DNA of 41,566 nt. Source: Photobacterium pectinilyticum. GTDB lineage: Bacteria > Pseudomonadota > Gammaproteobacteria > Enterobacterales > Vibrionaceae. Below, one piece after another: positions 15,378 through 23,828 of the stretch (position 1 is the stretch's first letter; each line of letters starts with the position of its first letter). The stretch covers positions 1-41,566 of the forward strand of contig NZ_JANEYT010000041.1 of the NCBI RefSeq assembly GCF_024357955.1, given 5' to 3'. Both the position numbers and the translations under genes were made by a program. Below the pieces are notes generated by a model. It worked only from the letters and a program-made list of their open reading frames with translations. It was not told where the DNA came from and searched no databases.

Positions 15378-15399
15378 ATATTTATGTAGGTTGGTATTA
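15378..15399 (-). repeat. 22-bp repeat, inverted copy of 39596-39617
   Basis: On the minus strand it begins TAATACCAACCTACATAAAT and is identical over 22 bases to the stretch at the liuE stop codon. It adjoins the end of the IS1595-type copy, so it may be a terminal repeat of an element or a small interspersed repeat. Confidence 0.6.
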
Positions 15400-15433
15400 T
15401 AGCGATGATGATAATTGGACATTTTATTTTGTG

Positions 15434-15460
15434 AAGAAAAAAGGGCAATGAATGCCCCTT
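15434..15460 (-). terminator. Terminator for the cation transporter gene
   Basis: On the minus strand, AAGGGGCA and TGCCCTT pair with one bulge, followed by a run of T. It begins 30 bases after the transporter stop codon. Confidence 0.65.
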
Positions 15461-15489
15461 CTTAGCCAAATATTGTGTTGAATTAAACT

Positions 15490-16404
15490 TCAGAGCCACC
15501 TTGCTTGCCCAGTAAAACTCACAGATAACCATGTATCACCGAGTTCATCGGATAACGCTTCCCATAAAATCAGTCTAATTTGATCTTGTCGCTTAGTCGT
15601 CCAATAAGTATCGTCTTTAACAAGGATGTTCACTTCAAGATCATACTGCCGACCGGTTTTGGCAAAGTGATGCGTATAATCGTCAAAATGGTACTGCTTA
15701 GAAAGTTTAGCAATAACGCGAGCTACATTGTCTTGCACATCATCCTGAGGAGCAACAAGTAGCACCTCTCTGATGTTACGACGTAACACCGTAATTGGCA
15801 GTACTACCGCTGCGAGCGATAAAGCAGACACTAAGATAGGGTCAACATATCGATTCCATTGTGAATATCCATGGTGATCAAGGATCATCACAGCAATAAA
15901 CCCAACCAGAATCGACGCACTTAAAATCCCATCAATAAGCCATTCTTGTGAATCTACTTTAACCAATTCAGAATGTTCGGCTTTAGCAATATAAGTCTCA
16001 GTAAAGTAGATAGCAAAGCTGCAAATAGTAGAAAGAACAGCATAGAATATTGCATGCTCAAGGACTATTTCGTGGCCACCATTGACAATGGTTTGCACAC
16101 CACCAATAAAAGCAAAAATACAGGTAAGTAAGATGAGCAAGCCATTGACGACGTTGATTAACGGCTCAATGTGCGCATAGCCAAATTGGAAATACTTATC
16201 ATCTGGCTTAGAAACGAGGTAAGCGGTATACAGACTTAAACCTGTCATCCCCATGCTGAGTAAAGAAAACATACCGTCGAGAAGAATGGCGTTGGATCCA
16301 ACATGCAACCCATAGCCTATACCTAACGAAGACAAAAGCACAGTACCCGCCAGGGATAACTTCAGAGCTAAACGCTCCTTACTAATTTTACGGCTAGTAG
16401 CCAT
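15490..16404 (-). CDS. Cation diffusion facilitator family transporter
   Basis: 304 residues when started at ATG 16404 (MATSRK), which has an AAGGAGGA ribosome binding site six bases upstream; an ATG at 16422 overlaps that site and is rejected. Six membrane segments fall between about residues 15 and 210. The second has the LLDGMFSLLS motif and the fifth EWLIDGILSAS, positions where the family places metal-binding Asp residues. A cytoplasmic C-terminal domain of about 90 residues follows. Family members export divalent metals such as zinc, iron, cobalt or manganese in exchange for protons. The substrate is not evident. A 12-bp hairpin lies in its leader. Confidence 0.9.
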   Translation of the reverse strand: MATSRKISKERLALKLSLAGTVLLSSLGIGYGLHVGSNAILLDGMFSLLSMGMTGLSLYTAYLVSKPDDKYFQFGYAHIEPLINVVNGLLILLTCIFAFIGGVQTIVNGGHEIVLEHAIFYAVLSTICSFAIYFTETYIAKAEHSELVKVDSQEWLIDGILSASILVGFIAVMILDHHGYSQWNRYVDPILVSALSLAAVVLPITVLRRNIREVLLVAPQDDVQDNVARVIAKLSKQYHFDDYTHHFAKTGRQYDLEVNILVKDDTYWTTKRQDQIRLILWEALSDELGDTWLSVSFTGQARWL

Positions 16405-16446
16405 AAAATCCTCCTTATACATTTAATTACATCGTGTTGAAAATAC

Positions 16447-16483
16447 GCAAACAAACAGCTTCCAATATGCTCTGTTCGTTTGC
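16447..16483 (-). promoter_or_regulatory. Hairpin in the leader of the cation transporter gene
   Basis: GCAAACAAACAG and CTGTTCGTTTGC pair at 11 of 12 positions around a 13-base loop, 43 bases upstream of the start codon. It could be an operator dyad or an RNA leader structure. No known metal-sensing riboswitch is recognised. Confidence 0.35.
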
Positions 16484-16750
16484 CTGTTTATACCCACTAT
16501 TATATTACTATACCTTTATAACAGTTACTCTTTTGTGATCAAACTGATAATGACTCTTGCAACCAGTTAGAACATTCATTTTTGCGTAAGGCCGAATTCA
16601 AAACTGCTTGCTCTTTTGCAATATTGGCAACTATCAGCTTGAATGCGTTACAGGGACGACACCTAACGGTAATCGATAGTGATTGAGGCACTAGACTAGC
16701 GCCTTGACGGCAATGGTACGCGCAAAGGTTAGTTTGACTACGATTTAGAA

Positions 16751-17203
16751 CTACGGAGACTTCTGTAATTCTAACCGCTCTATATCACTATAAAAGTTAA
16801 TGATTTTTGCACGGCTCACACTGTACTCAAAATCAGTACCATCACACAAGTCATTATTACTCTGCAACTCAGGAGTTTTAAATTGGATAAATTCACAGGT
16901 TGCATGCTGTTCACAGGCCAGATTACGTTCAGTCTGTAACTGGTCCCAATAAGTGACAAAATGACTCAATGCATAATCCAGTTGTTCGTAGTTTTCATCA
17001 CTCAGTGATTTACGCAAGCCACCTAACTCCTCCTGCCTATCTGACATAAAGGTCTTAAACGCATCATTGAGTGAACTACCTTCGTTTACGTAGCACTCTT
17101 CCTTGATGTATTGCGTTTTTTGCTGGGTTATTTCGCTGACATTGGCTTGCGATGAACAGGCGGACATTACGACTACCATAGCGAAGCTACTGTACCATTT
17201 CAT
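16751..17203 (-). CDS. Hypothetical lipoprotein, about 150 residues
   Basis: Started at ATG 17203 (MKWYSSFAMVVVMSACSSQ), which has GAGGG seven bases upstream, the protein has a lipoprotein signal with lipobox MSAC and Cys at residue 16. The mature part is acidic and helical, with four further cysteines (EECYV, NLACEQ, HATCEF, NDLCDG) that could form two disulfides in the periplasm. Ser-Ser after the lipid Cys favours sorting to the outer membrane. No family is recognised. It stands alone on the minus strand, with about 340 bases of spacer on either side. Confidence 0.65.
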   Translation of the reverse strand: MKWYSSFAMVVVMSACSSQANVSEITQQKTQYIKEECYVNEGSSLNDAFKTFMSDRQEELGGLRKSLSDENYEQLDYALSHFVTYWDQLQTERNLACEQHATCEFIQFKTPELQSNNDLCDGTDFEYSVSRAKIINFYSDIERLELQKSP

Positions 17204-17576
17204 TAATACGCCCTCACAAAGAAGGTTACCAAACTTCACACACCATTACCGTATGAACATCGTGTGCAGCGATATATTTTTTCCAACACGAGTAAGTATG
17301 TGCGATAGCCTAAGCATTGTGAAAATAACGAGCCTAGGTCTTAACACTAAAACATCACTCTCGAATTCGCTTTACTGATAATTTTGTCAAGTGTACCGAT
17401 AAGTTTACTAACCAGAGAAACCCGGCCAGCGGCGAATACTAACAATTTGATTACACTTAGTACTATTGAACGCTGCCCAACAAGCTCAAGCTAACGATTA
17501 TTTTCATCATTCTCCATAGGCACGTTCTTCAATTTGCTGTCCGCCTCTTTTGAGGCAGCACCAGAAGGAGCTAACG
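17204..17576. other. Divergent intergenic region before the oxoacid dehydrogenase operon
   Basis: This probably holds promoters for the lipoprotein gene and the dehydrogenase operon, but I could not fix either. A small hairpin, GCCTC-TTTT-GAGGC, lies at 17543-17556, just before the AAGGAG ribosome binding site of the first operon gene. No LiuR-like operator was seen. Confidence 0.4.
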
Positions 17577-18665
17577 ATGAATGTTCTGGCCATGCCGATG
17601 CATCGCTTCATCGATCATCGCGGTAAGTTGGTTAATCCACTCCCTGAATGGGCTGATCTTACAACCCTGAAAGGCTTCTATTGCGATATGGTTTTAACCC
17701 GTACATACGATAGCAAAGCTGTCGCTCTTCAACGTACAGGTAAACTGGGTACTTATCCTTCTCACCTTGGGTCCGAGGCAATTGGCATTGCTATAGGCCG
17801 AGCTTTACAACAATCCGATGTATTCATCCCCTATTATCGCGACCTTCCCGCCTTGTGGGCCCGTGGGATTGGTATGGAAAAAAACCTTCAATACTGGGGA
17901 GGTGACGAACGCGGAAGTGACTTTTCCCCCAACGAGAGCCACTGCCGAGATCTCCCCTTCTGCGTACCGATCGCAACCCAATGTACCCATGCTGTTGGTG
18001 TTGCTGCTGCACTAAAAATTCAAGGCAACCATCAAGTAGCACTCGTCACATGTGGTGATGGCGCAACGTCGAAAGGCGACTTCCTGGAATCATTAAACTG
18101 CGCTGGTGCCTGGAACATCCCACTGGTTTTTGTCATTAACAACAATCAATGGGCAATTTCAGTTCCGCGTTCGATTCAGTGCGGTGCCGAACTGCTTTCT
18201 GACAAAGCCAAAGGTGCAGGGATCGATGGCGTCACCGTTGATGGTAATGATGTAGTCGCTATGTTTGATATTGTCGCACGAGCGTTAGATCACGCTCGTA
18301 AAGGCAGAGGAGCAACACTAATAGAAGCGGTAAGTTACCGGCTTAGCGACCACACAACAGCTGATGATGCATCTCGATATCGCAGTGATGATGAACTTCA
18401 GCAAGCTTGGCAATACGAGCCCGTTACACGCCTCAAAACATTCCTTATCGATCAAGGGGCTTGGTCTGAACAAGATGAGCTCGATTGGCAAACTCACTGC
18501 AAAGAAGCGATAGAGCAAGTTGTTAAGAAATACCAAGAGACCACACCACAAACGCCAGAGTCAGCTTTCGATTTTCTCTATGAGCAGCTTAACGAGGATT
18601 TGCTAAGCCAGAGAGATCACATCATCAATAAGGCGATGCGTATGCAAGGAGGTCACCATGGCTGA
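17577..18665 (+). CDS. bkdA1: 2-oxoacid dehydrogenase E1 alpha subunit, probably branched-chain
   Basis: 362 residues from ATG 17577, which follows AAGGAG at six bases; an earlier GTG/ATG frame at 17550 lacks such a site. The thiamine diphosphate motif runs from GDGATSKGDF to INNNQWAIS. The loop YRLSDHTTADDASRYR near residue 255 is the one that orders on E2 binding. With E1 beta it decarboxylates branched-chain 2-oxoacids or pyruvate and reductively acylates the lipoyl group of E2. The branched-chain assignment rests on this sequence type and on the valine and leucine degradation operons 6-20 kb away; a pyruvate-type role cannot be excluded. The next gene overlaps its end by eight bases. Confidence 0.85.
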   Translation: MNVLAMPMHRFIDHRGKLVNPLPEWADLTTLKGFYCDMVLTRTYDSKAVALQRTGKLGTYPSHLGSEAIGIAIGRALQQSDVFIPYYRDLPALWARGIGMEKNLQYWGGDERGSDFSPNESHCRDLPFCVPIATQCTHAVGVAAALKIQGNHQVALVTCGDGATSKGDFLESLNCAGAWNIPLVFVINNNQWAISVPRSIQCGAELLSDKAKGAGIDGVTVDGNDVVAMFDIVARALDHARKGRGATLIEAVSYRLSDHTTADDASRYRSDDELQQAWQYEPVTRLKTFLIDQGAWSEQDELDWQTHCKEAIEQVVKKYQETTPQTPESAFDFLYEQLNEDLLSQRDHIINKAMRMQGGHHG

Positions 18666-19641
18666 AATAACCCTCCTAGACGCCGTTAATATGGCGTTGC
18701 ATTACGAGATGAAGCATGACAACAGCGTTGTGATTTTAGGCGAAGACGTTGGCGATAACGGCGGTGTGTTCCGCGCAACTGTCGGGCTTAAAGAGAAATA
18801 CGGCTGCAAGCGTGTCATCGACTCTCCATTAGCTGAAGCGCTTATTGGGGGGATCACTGTCGGTATGGCGACACAAGGATTACGCCCGGTGGCTGAGTTT
18901 CAGTTTCAGGGGTTTGTCTTCCCTGCTATGGAACATCTTATTTGCCACGCAGCAAGGATGCGCAATCGTACACGCGGCCGTTTGACCTGCCCTGCCGTTT
19001 TCCGTGCGCCGTTCGGTGGCGGGATCCATGCACCAGAACATCATTCAGAAAGTGTAGAAGCACTATTTGCTCATATACCAGGTATTAGTGTCGTGATCCC
19101 ATCTTCACCGCAGCGTGCCTATGGCTTACTCCTGGCGGCGATCAGAAGTAATGACCCAATCATGTTTTTTGAACCAAAACGAATTTATCGCACGGTGAAA
19201 TCGACCGTTGTCGATAATGGTGAAGCCCTTCCTCTTAACACTTGCTTCACCCTAAGGAAGGGACGTGATTTGACCTTGGTGACATGGGGGGCATGTGTTG
19301 TCGAGTCACTGCAAGCAGCGCAAACATTGTCTGAAATGGGTATAGAAGCTGAAGTTATCGACTTGGCAACGATTAAACCAATTGATATGGCCACCATTAT
19401 CAAGTCTCTAGAAAAAACAGGGCGGTTACTCGTTGTGCATGAGGCATGCAAAACATGTGGTGTAGGTGCAGAAATCATTGCTCGAGTCTCTGAGCAGGCG
19501 ATGTGTTTGCTAAAAGCACCACCGAAACGAGTAACGGGGACAGATACCATTATGCCCTACTACCGCAATGAAGATTACTTCATGATTCAGAAAGATGATA
19601 TTACTGACGCAGCGAAAGCGCTGGTAGAGGGGTGGAAATGA
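18658..19641 (+). CDS. bkdA2: 2-oxoacid dehydrogenase E1 beta subunit
   Basis: 327 residues, the normal length. The N-terminal phrase ILGEDVGDNGGVFRATVGL contains the acidic residue that activates thiamine diphosphate. PVAEFQFQGFVFPAMEH, then GGGIHAPEHHSESVEA and MPYYRNEDYFMI are family hallmarks. It forms the alpha2-beta2 heterotetramer with the upstream subunit. Its ATG at 18658 overlaps the alpha gene by eight bases and has AAGGAGG just before it, so translation is coupled. Its stop overlaps the E2 start as ATGA. Confidence 0.9.
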   Translation: MAEITLLDAVNMALHYEMKHDNSVVILGEDVGDNGGVFRATVGLKEKYGCKRVIDSPLAEALIGGITVGMATQGLRPVAEFQFQGFVFPAMEHLICHAARMRNRTRGRLTCPAVFRAPFGGGIHAPEHHSESVEALFAHIPGISVVIPSSPQRAYGLLLAAIRSNDPIMFFEPKRIYRTVKSTVVDNGEALPLNTCFTLRKGRDLTLVTWGACVVESLQAAQTLSEMGIEAEVIDLATIKPIDMATIIKSLEKTGRLLVVHEACKTCGVGAEIIARVSEQAMCLLKAPPKRVTGTDTIMPYYRNEDYFMIQKDDITDAAKALVEGWK

Positions 19642-20786
19642 AAACATTTAATTTGCCCGACTTAGGCGAAGGATTAGCTGAATCAGAGATTGTCCAATGG
19701 CATGTCAATATTGGGGATTACGTTGAAGTTGACCAAGTTGTTCTAACCGTGGAAACAGCAAAAGCAACGGTAGAAGTCCCTGCCCCGTATAGCGGAAAAA
19801 TTATCAGCCGCCATGGCAACGCCGGTGATGTAATAGGTATCGGCAGTCTGCTATTAGAAATCGAGGAATCCACGGCATCTGCAACACTAAAAGAAAAAAG
19901 TGCTGCACCACAAACAGATGCCGCCACTGTTGTCGGTACAGTCGCCCAAGAAAGCCATGATATTAATGTGGATGAATTCTGGGTTGGTAACTCTCTACAA
20001 CAAAACACAAACCATCCACTTAGCGCTATGCCATCAGCACGGCTACTTGCTCAAAAACTAGGGGTCGAACTAAGCACAATTACAGGCAGCGGCCCAGACG
20101 GCGTCATCCTAGATCGTGATGTCTATAATGCCTGCGACAAGCAATTACCTGGAACCGAAGTTCTAAAAGGCGCTCGCCGAAGTATGGTGAGTGCAATGTC
20201 AGAATCCCACCATAGTATTGCTGCTGTTACGATAACCGAAGAAGCAAGCCTAGCAGCATGGTTACCTGAACAGGACATCACCTGCCGACTTGTTCAAGCA
20301 ATCGTTGAGGCCTGCCAACAGGAGCCTGCACTCAACGCTTGGTTCGATGCGGAAACCATGACCCGTTGTCTGCACCACACGGTGAATATTGGTATTGCGG
20401 TTGATAGCAAGCACGGCCTATATGTGCCTGTATTACGTCACGCTGATGAATTCAGCACCAAAGGGATCAGGCAATGGGTAGATAGCACCGTTGCCGGTAT
20501 TCGTGAGCGAAAAATTGGTAGAGAGCAACTCCAACATGCGACGATCACTTTATCCAATTTTGGTGCTATTGCCGGAATATTTGCCACACCCGTAGTAACG
20601 CCCCCGCAGGTTGCCATTGTTGGTGCGGGACGGATCATAGAAAAGGTCGTTCTTGAGCGAGGAGAGGTAAAATCAATTAAAACCCTGCCACTATCGATGA
20701 CATTTGATCATCGAGCATGTACCGGTGGTGAAGCCGCCAGGTTCATAAACGTACTAGTAAGGCACCTTCAACGGCCGGAACTGTAA
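19638..20786 (+). CDS. bkdB: 2-oxoacid dehydrogenase E2 (dihydrolipoyl acyltransferase)
   Basis: 382 residues, short for an E2, with one lipoyl domain (ETAKATVEV, lipoylated Lys42). The E1/E3-binding domain is at about residues 132-165 (MPSARLLAQKLGVELSTITGSGPDGVILDRDV). The acyltransferase domain runs from about 180. The active-site motif near the C-terminus reads FDHRACTGGEA: His is kept, but the Asp of the usual DHRxxDG is Thr. I believe related marine sequences share this, so it may be a subfamily trait. It transfers the acyl group to CoA. No E3 gene is in the cluster, so lipoamide dehydrogenase must come from elsewhere. Start ATG overlaps the E1 beta stop. Confidence 0.87.
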   Translation: MKTFNLPDLGEGLAESEIVQWHVNIGDYVEVDQVVLTVETAKATVEVPAPYSGKIISRHGNAGDVIGIGSLLLEIEESTASATLKEKSAAPQTDAATVVGTVAQESHDINVDEFWVGNSLQQNTNHPLSAMPSARLLAQKLGVELSTITGSGPDGVILDRDVYNACDKQLPGTEVLKGARRSMVSAMSESHHSIAAVTITEEASLAAWLPEQDITCRLVQAIVEACQQEPALNAWFDAETMTRCLHHTVNIGIAVDSKHGLYVPVLRHADEFSTKGIRQWVDSTVAGIRERKIGREQLQHATITLSNFGAIAGIFATPVVTPPQVAIVGAGRIIEKVVLERGEVKSIKTLPLSMTFDHRACTGGEAARFINVLVRHLQRPEL

Positions 20787-20817
20787 AGCGGTTCTACTTT
20801 AAGCATGCAACAGATAT

Positions 20818-20847
20818 AAAAATGCCAGTCAGTTGACTGGCATTTTT
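20818..20847. terminator. Bidirectional terminator between E2 and helicase genes
   Basis: An 11-bp perfect stem, AATGCCAGTCA/TGACTGGCATT, with a two-base loop has A-run and T-run flanks on either side. The two flanking genes converge on it. Confidence 0.9.
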
Positions 20848-20868
20848 CATTGATATTCAACAACACAA

Positions 20869-22209
20869 TTAGTCTTCTGAAGAAGGACTAACCGGTTTTT
20901 TCTTCTTAGGAATAAAGACACTGTCACCAACAGCCACGTTGTCGTAGAAACGCTTATCAACCTTCTTCTTGGCCTTAGGCTTGGCTTGCTGCTTCTTCGC
21001 TGCAGGCTTATCAGAAGTCGGCTTCTTCTTAACAAATTTCTTCTTCGGTGCCGGTTTCAAGCCTTTGAACTTACCTTCAAGACCTTCATAAGTCGTAAAG
21101 CTAATAGTCTGCTGAAGGAAAGCTTCAACATTTTTGAAGCTCTTCCAGTCTTTAGGGCCAACAAGGGAAATCGCATCGCCTTTGTTACCGGCACGACCTG
21201 TACGACCAATACGGTGAACGTACTCTTCAGCATGTTTTGGCATATCAAAGTTAATCACGTGCGAGACTTTTTCGATATCCAAACCACGTGATGCAACATC
21301 GGTTGTAACAAGGATCTTGTGACAGTCACGTTCGAACTGACTCATAATCGCATTACGTTGGGTCTGGTTCATATCACCACTCAACGCAACCGCTTTTAAT
21401 TTACGTTCGTTCAACTCTTTGGTTAGACGGTCGGTGTCAGCACGGGTTGCAGTGAAGATAATCAGCTGGTTATAGTTTTCAGTTTCCAGAACCTTATCTA
21501 GCAACGCTTGCTTGTGATCTAGGTGATCACAAAGGAAGAAACGCTGAGTAATATCAGTGTGCTCTTCTGCTGAGTGGCCGATCGAGAGACGTTTTGGTGC
21601 ATTCAGCATATCGCTGGCAACGCTAACAACATCTGTGTGGTCAAGCGTTGCTGAAAACATCATTGTCTGGCGGCGACGGTGGTTGGCAGCTTCATGGATA
21701 CGACGAAGTTGGTCTTCAAAACCAAGGTCAAGCATACGGTCAGCTTCATCCAAGATCAGCATTTCCAAACCATCAAGGTGGGTGCTGCGATGTTCAAGAT
21801 GGTCTGCCAAGCGCCCAGGAGTTGCAATCACAAACATTGGGTCTTTGCGTAGTTCTTTAACTTGGTCGTTAAAGTTCTCGCCACCAACAATCAAGGCACC
21901 ATCGTACGGCGTACCCGCGTTTAAAGTACGTAATTGTGCAAAAACTTGTTTTGCTAATTCACGAGTTGGAGTTAATACCAAAACACGTGGGTCACGGCGA
22001 GTAAATGGCTTGCTACGATACATACGCTGCATAGCTGGCAACAAAAAGGCCAGTGTTTTACCAGAACCTGTTTTGGATGAGGCCAAGATATCTTTGCCTA
22101 GAATGCCAACAGGAATTGCTGCTTTTTGAATTTCAGTTGGTTTATCGAACGCCAAGTGATTGAGTCTTTTAAGTAGGCGCTGGTCTAATCCAAGATCGTT
22201 AAATTGCAA
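20869..22209 (-). CDS. DEAD-box ATP-dependent RNA helicase
   Basis: About 446 residues. The best start is TTG at 22209 (MQFNDLGLD), with GGAG seven bases upstream; the open frame extends eight codons further to a TTG at 22233, with no better ribosome site. Motifs in order: Q-motif FDKPTEIQKAAIP, I SSKTGSGKT, Ia PTRELA, II LDEADRML, III FSATL, V VTTDVASRGLDI, VI HRIGRTGRAG. A 70-residue Lys-rich tail (KPAPKKKFVKKKP onwards) probably binds RNA. It remodels structured RNA, perhaps in ribosome assembly or cold adaptation. It is of the RhlE/SrmB type, but I cannot give it a specific name. Confidence 0.93.
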   Translation of the reverse strand: MQFNDLGLDQRLLKRLNHLAFDKPTEIQKAAIPVGILGKDILASSKTGSGKTLAFLLPAMQRMYRSKPFTRRDPRVLVLTPTRELAKQVFAQLRTLNAGTPYDGALIVGGENFNDQVKELRKDPMFVIATPGRLADHLEHRSTHLDGLEMLILDEADRMLDLGFEDQLRRIHEAANHRRRQTMMFSATLDHTDVVSVASDMLNAPKRLSIGHSAEEHTDITQRFFLCDHLDHKQALLDKVLETENYNQLIIFTATRADTDRLTKELNERKLKAVALSGDMNQTQRNAIMSQFERDCHKILVTTDVASRGLDIEKVSHVINFDMPKHAEEYVHRIGRTGRAGNKGDAISLVGPKDWKSFKNVEAFLQQTISFTTYEGLEGKFKGLKPAPKKKFVKKKPTSDKPAAKKQQAKPKAKKKVDKRFYDNVAVGDSVFIPKKKKPVSPSSED

Positions 22210-22421
22210 AGTGATGCTCCGGTAATTGCCCAACTATGAGCAAGAATAATACAGTACGAGCCTATGTGACAGTAATCACACAGCTCTAAATTTGGTTAGC
22301 TGGGCATTATACCACATTTCAATTTGCTAGCACCTAATTGATGCAGATTTAATGGCTTTTCATAAAGATAGCAACCCTATTGATTGACAACTGACGAGCT
22401 TAGCATTCGTAGCATCGGAGC

Positions 22422-22438
22422 TTGTCGTAAAATGACCT
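22422..22438 (+). repeat. 17-bp direct repeat, left copy
   Basis: TTGTCGTAAAATGACCT is repeated exactly 197 bases downstream. The two copies bracket the orphan terminator. Confidence 0.6.
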
Positions 22439-22539
22439 GCACTTATCTGAGATAAAGATGTATAAATTTATCAAAGAGCTAACGACTTCAGTCAGCAATG
22501 TAAAAACGATAGACATCTACTATTTCGCATTATACCCAA

Positions 22540-22614
22540 GCTCTCCAATAGGGTATTGACCATTTTTGGTTCTCCCCCTTCGATTACCTGCTTATCGTAA
22601 GGGGGCTTTTTCTT
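22540..22614 (+). ncRNA. Possible small RNA ending in a terminator
   Basis: A TATACC box at about 22531 with a TAGACA 15 bases upstream would start a transcript near 22540. It would pass a small ACCA/TGGT stem and end at the strong terminator at 22574-22614. The promoter is weak and no known RNA family is recognised, so this is a guess from structure. Confidence 0.25.
22574..22614 (+). terminator. Orphan rho-independent terminator
   Basis: CCCCCTTCGAT pairs with ATCGTAAGGGGG with one bulged base around a nine-to-eleven-base loop, followed by CTTTTTCTT. The nearest upstream gene points the other way, so it must end an unannotated transcript or be a remnant. Confidence 0.7.
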
Positions 22615-22618
22615 ACAA

Positions 22619-22635
22619 TTGTCGTAAAATGACCT
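22619..22635 (+). repeat. 17-bp direct repeat, right copy
   Basis: Exact copy of 22422-22438, beginning just after the orphan terminator. Confidence 0.6.
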
Positions 22636-22695
22636 CCCAAACTTCCCAGGGATAACGTACTTTTCGTCACAAACTGACCAACATACCCTTGAGAA

Positions 22696-23007
22696 ATGAT
22701 ATCGATGAAGCCAGAAGCAAAATGGACGAAGTTTCGCCTAGAGAAAATACTTAAACCAGCTCAAAAAATTAAACGTATTAAAACAAAAGCAAACAGCGCA
22801 TTTACTCAACGACGTCTACTTGCAGCTAAATCACGATTTGGACAACTAGCCCATAAGCATCGCTTCCTCGTACTAGAAAGAGGCAAACCGGATATTCATC
22901 TCAAAGACTCGACCAAAATCCGTGGAATTAAAGAAATCACCTTGTATTACGAGGATTGTAATGAGCGTCTAGAGACCGAGATATCAATCCACGCAGCGAC
23001 CAGATAA
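22696..23007 (+). CDS. Small basic hypothetical protein, about 103 residues
   Basis: A very basic N-terminal half (KPAQKIKRIKTKANSAFTQRRLLAAKSRF) is followed by a mixed C-terminal half with a possible strand-rich piece (IKEITLYYEDCNERLETEISIHA). The start may be ATG 22696 or ATG 22705 (MKPEAKW); neither has a strong ribosome site. No signal peptide or membrane segment is seen. The charge suggests nucleic acid binding, but no fold is recognised. It stands alone between the orphan terminator and the YjdF-type gene. Confidence 0.5.
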   Translation: MISMKPEAKWTKFRLEKILKPAQKIKRIKTKANSAFTQRRLLAAKSRFGQLAHKHRFLVLERGKPDIHLKDSTKIRGIKEITLYYEDCNERLETEISIHAATR

Positions 23008-23141
23008 TCCAAGCGACGATCTACTTGCCGGTGTCTATTTTTATTTAGCAGCCCAGGAAGAAAATTAAGTGTGTTAAGTATTCGTCATCTTTCTTGTGCT
23101 AACCTTCAGGCATAGAAATAAGTATGTAGGATCTTGAATTT

Positions 23142-23753
23142 ATGATACAAATTCGTAACCATGCCATACCAGTTACGGCCTTTACCTCTGTAACCCTGAT
23201 TATCATTTGGTCGGGGCTTGATCCTGTATTCCCGGATGTATGGCTAGCCGAAATTATTCCCGTCGTATTGATTTTAGCCCCCTTGCTCATTACCTACCGT
23301 TTTTTCCAATTTTCTAATACTGCTTATATTCTTATTGCTATCTGGATGTCGCTCCACACAATCGGCGCCCACTACACCTTCGCCAAAGTTCCTTTTGACT
23401 GGTTTAACGAATTGATAGGGTCACAGCGCAACAATTTCGACCGTATCGCGCACTTTTCAATCGGCTTATACGCCTTTCCAATAGCAGAGTTCATGGTCCG
23501 AAAAGGACATTGCAAGCCCATCGTGGCCACTCTCTTCGCATTCGCAACAATTATGGCCATTGCCGCTGGTTATGAGATCATCGAATGGTGGTATGCAGCT
23601 TTAGCTGGCGGTGATGCCGGTATTGAGTTCCTTGGTAGCCAAGGAGACATTTGGGATGCTCAAAAAGATATGCTCGCAGATACATTAGGTGCGATCACCA
23701 GTTTGGTGCTTTTTCACATCATCAAACCCTATCAGCTAGAAATAGGTAATTAA
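23142..23753 (+). CDS. yjdF: YjdF/DUF2238 family inner-membrane protein
   Basis: 203 residues with about six membrane segments. Hallmarks of the DUF2238 (YjdF) family are LHTIGAHYTFAKVPF, RNNFDRIAHFSIGL, GYEIIEWWYA and FLGSQGDIWDAQKDMLADTLGA. These conserved polar residues within membrane segments suggest a catalytic or transport core, but the function of the family is not known to me. The start ATG 23142 follows an AGGA-type site. The gene is monocistronic and ends before a terminator shared with galE. Confidence 0.88.
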   Translation: MIQIRNHAIPVTAFTSVTLIIIWSGLDPVFPDVWLAEIIPVVLILAPLLITYRFFQFSNTAYILIAIWMSLHTIGAHYTFAKVPFDWFNELIGSQRNNFDRIAHFSIGLYAFPIAEFMVRKGHCKPIVATLFAFATIMAIAAGYEIIEWWYAALAGGDAGIEFLGSQGDIWDAQKDMLADTLGAITSLVLFHIIKPYQLEIGN

Positions 23754-23774
23754 CGCTTAACATTGCTCAAAACT

Positions 23775-23796
23775 AAGCCCGCACAATTACGGGCTT
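23775..23796. terminator. Terminator between yjdF-type gene and galE
   Basis: AAGCCCG and CGGGCTT form a perfect 7-bp stem with an eight-base loop, followed by ATTT. The flanking genes converge on it. Confidence 0.75.
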
Positions 23797-23828
23797 ATTT
23801 CATACACTGAAGTAAATTCAGAGTTTGA

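Larger units (their letters stand above)
22210..22695. other. Intergenic region with orphan terminator and direct repeats
   Basis: No protein gene is seen in about 480 bases. A plus-strand terminator at 22574-22614 has no gene before it. A 17-bp direct repeat occurs at 22422-22438 and 22619-22635. A small RNA gene ending at the terminator is possible. Confidence 0.45.

Noticed and set aside
21557..22129. 190-codon open frame antisense to the DEAD-box helicase
   Set aside because: It mirrors the codon pattern of the helicase gene, is rich in Arg, Ser and Trp as such shadows are, and has no recognisable domain.
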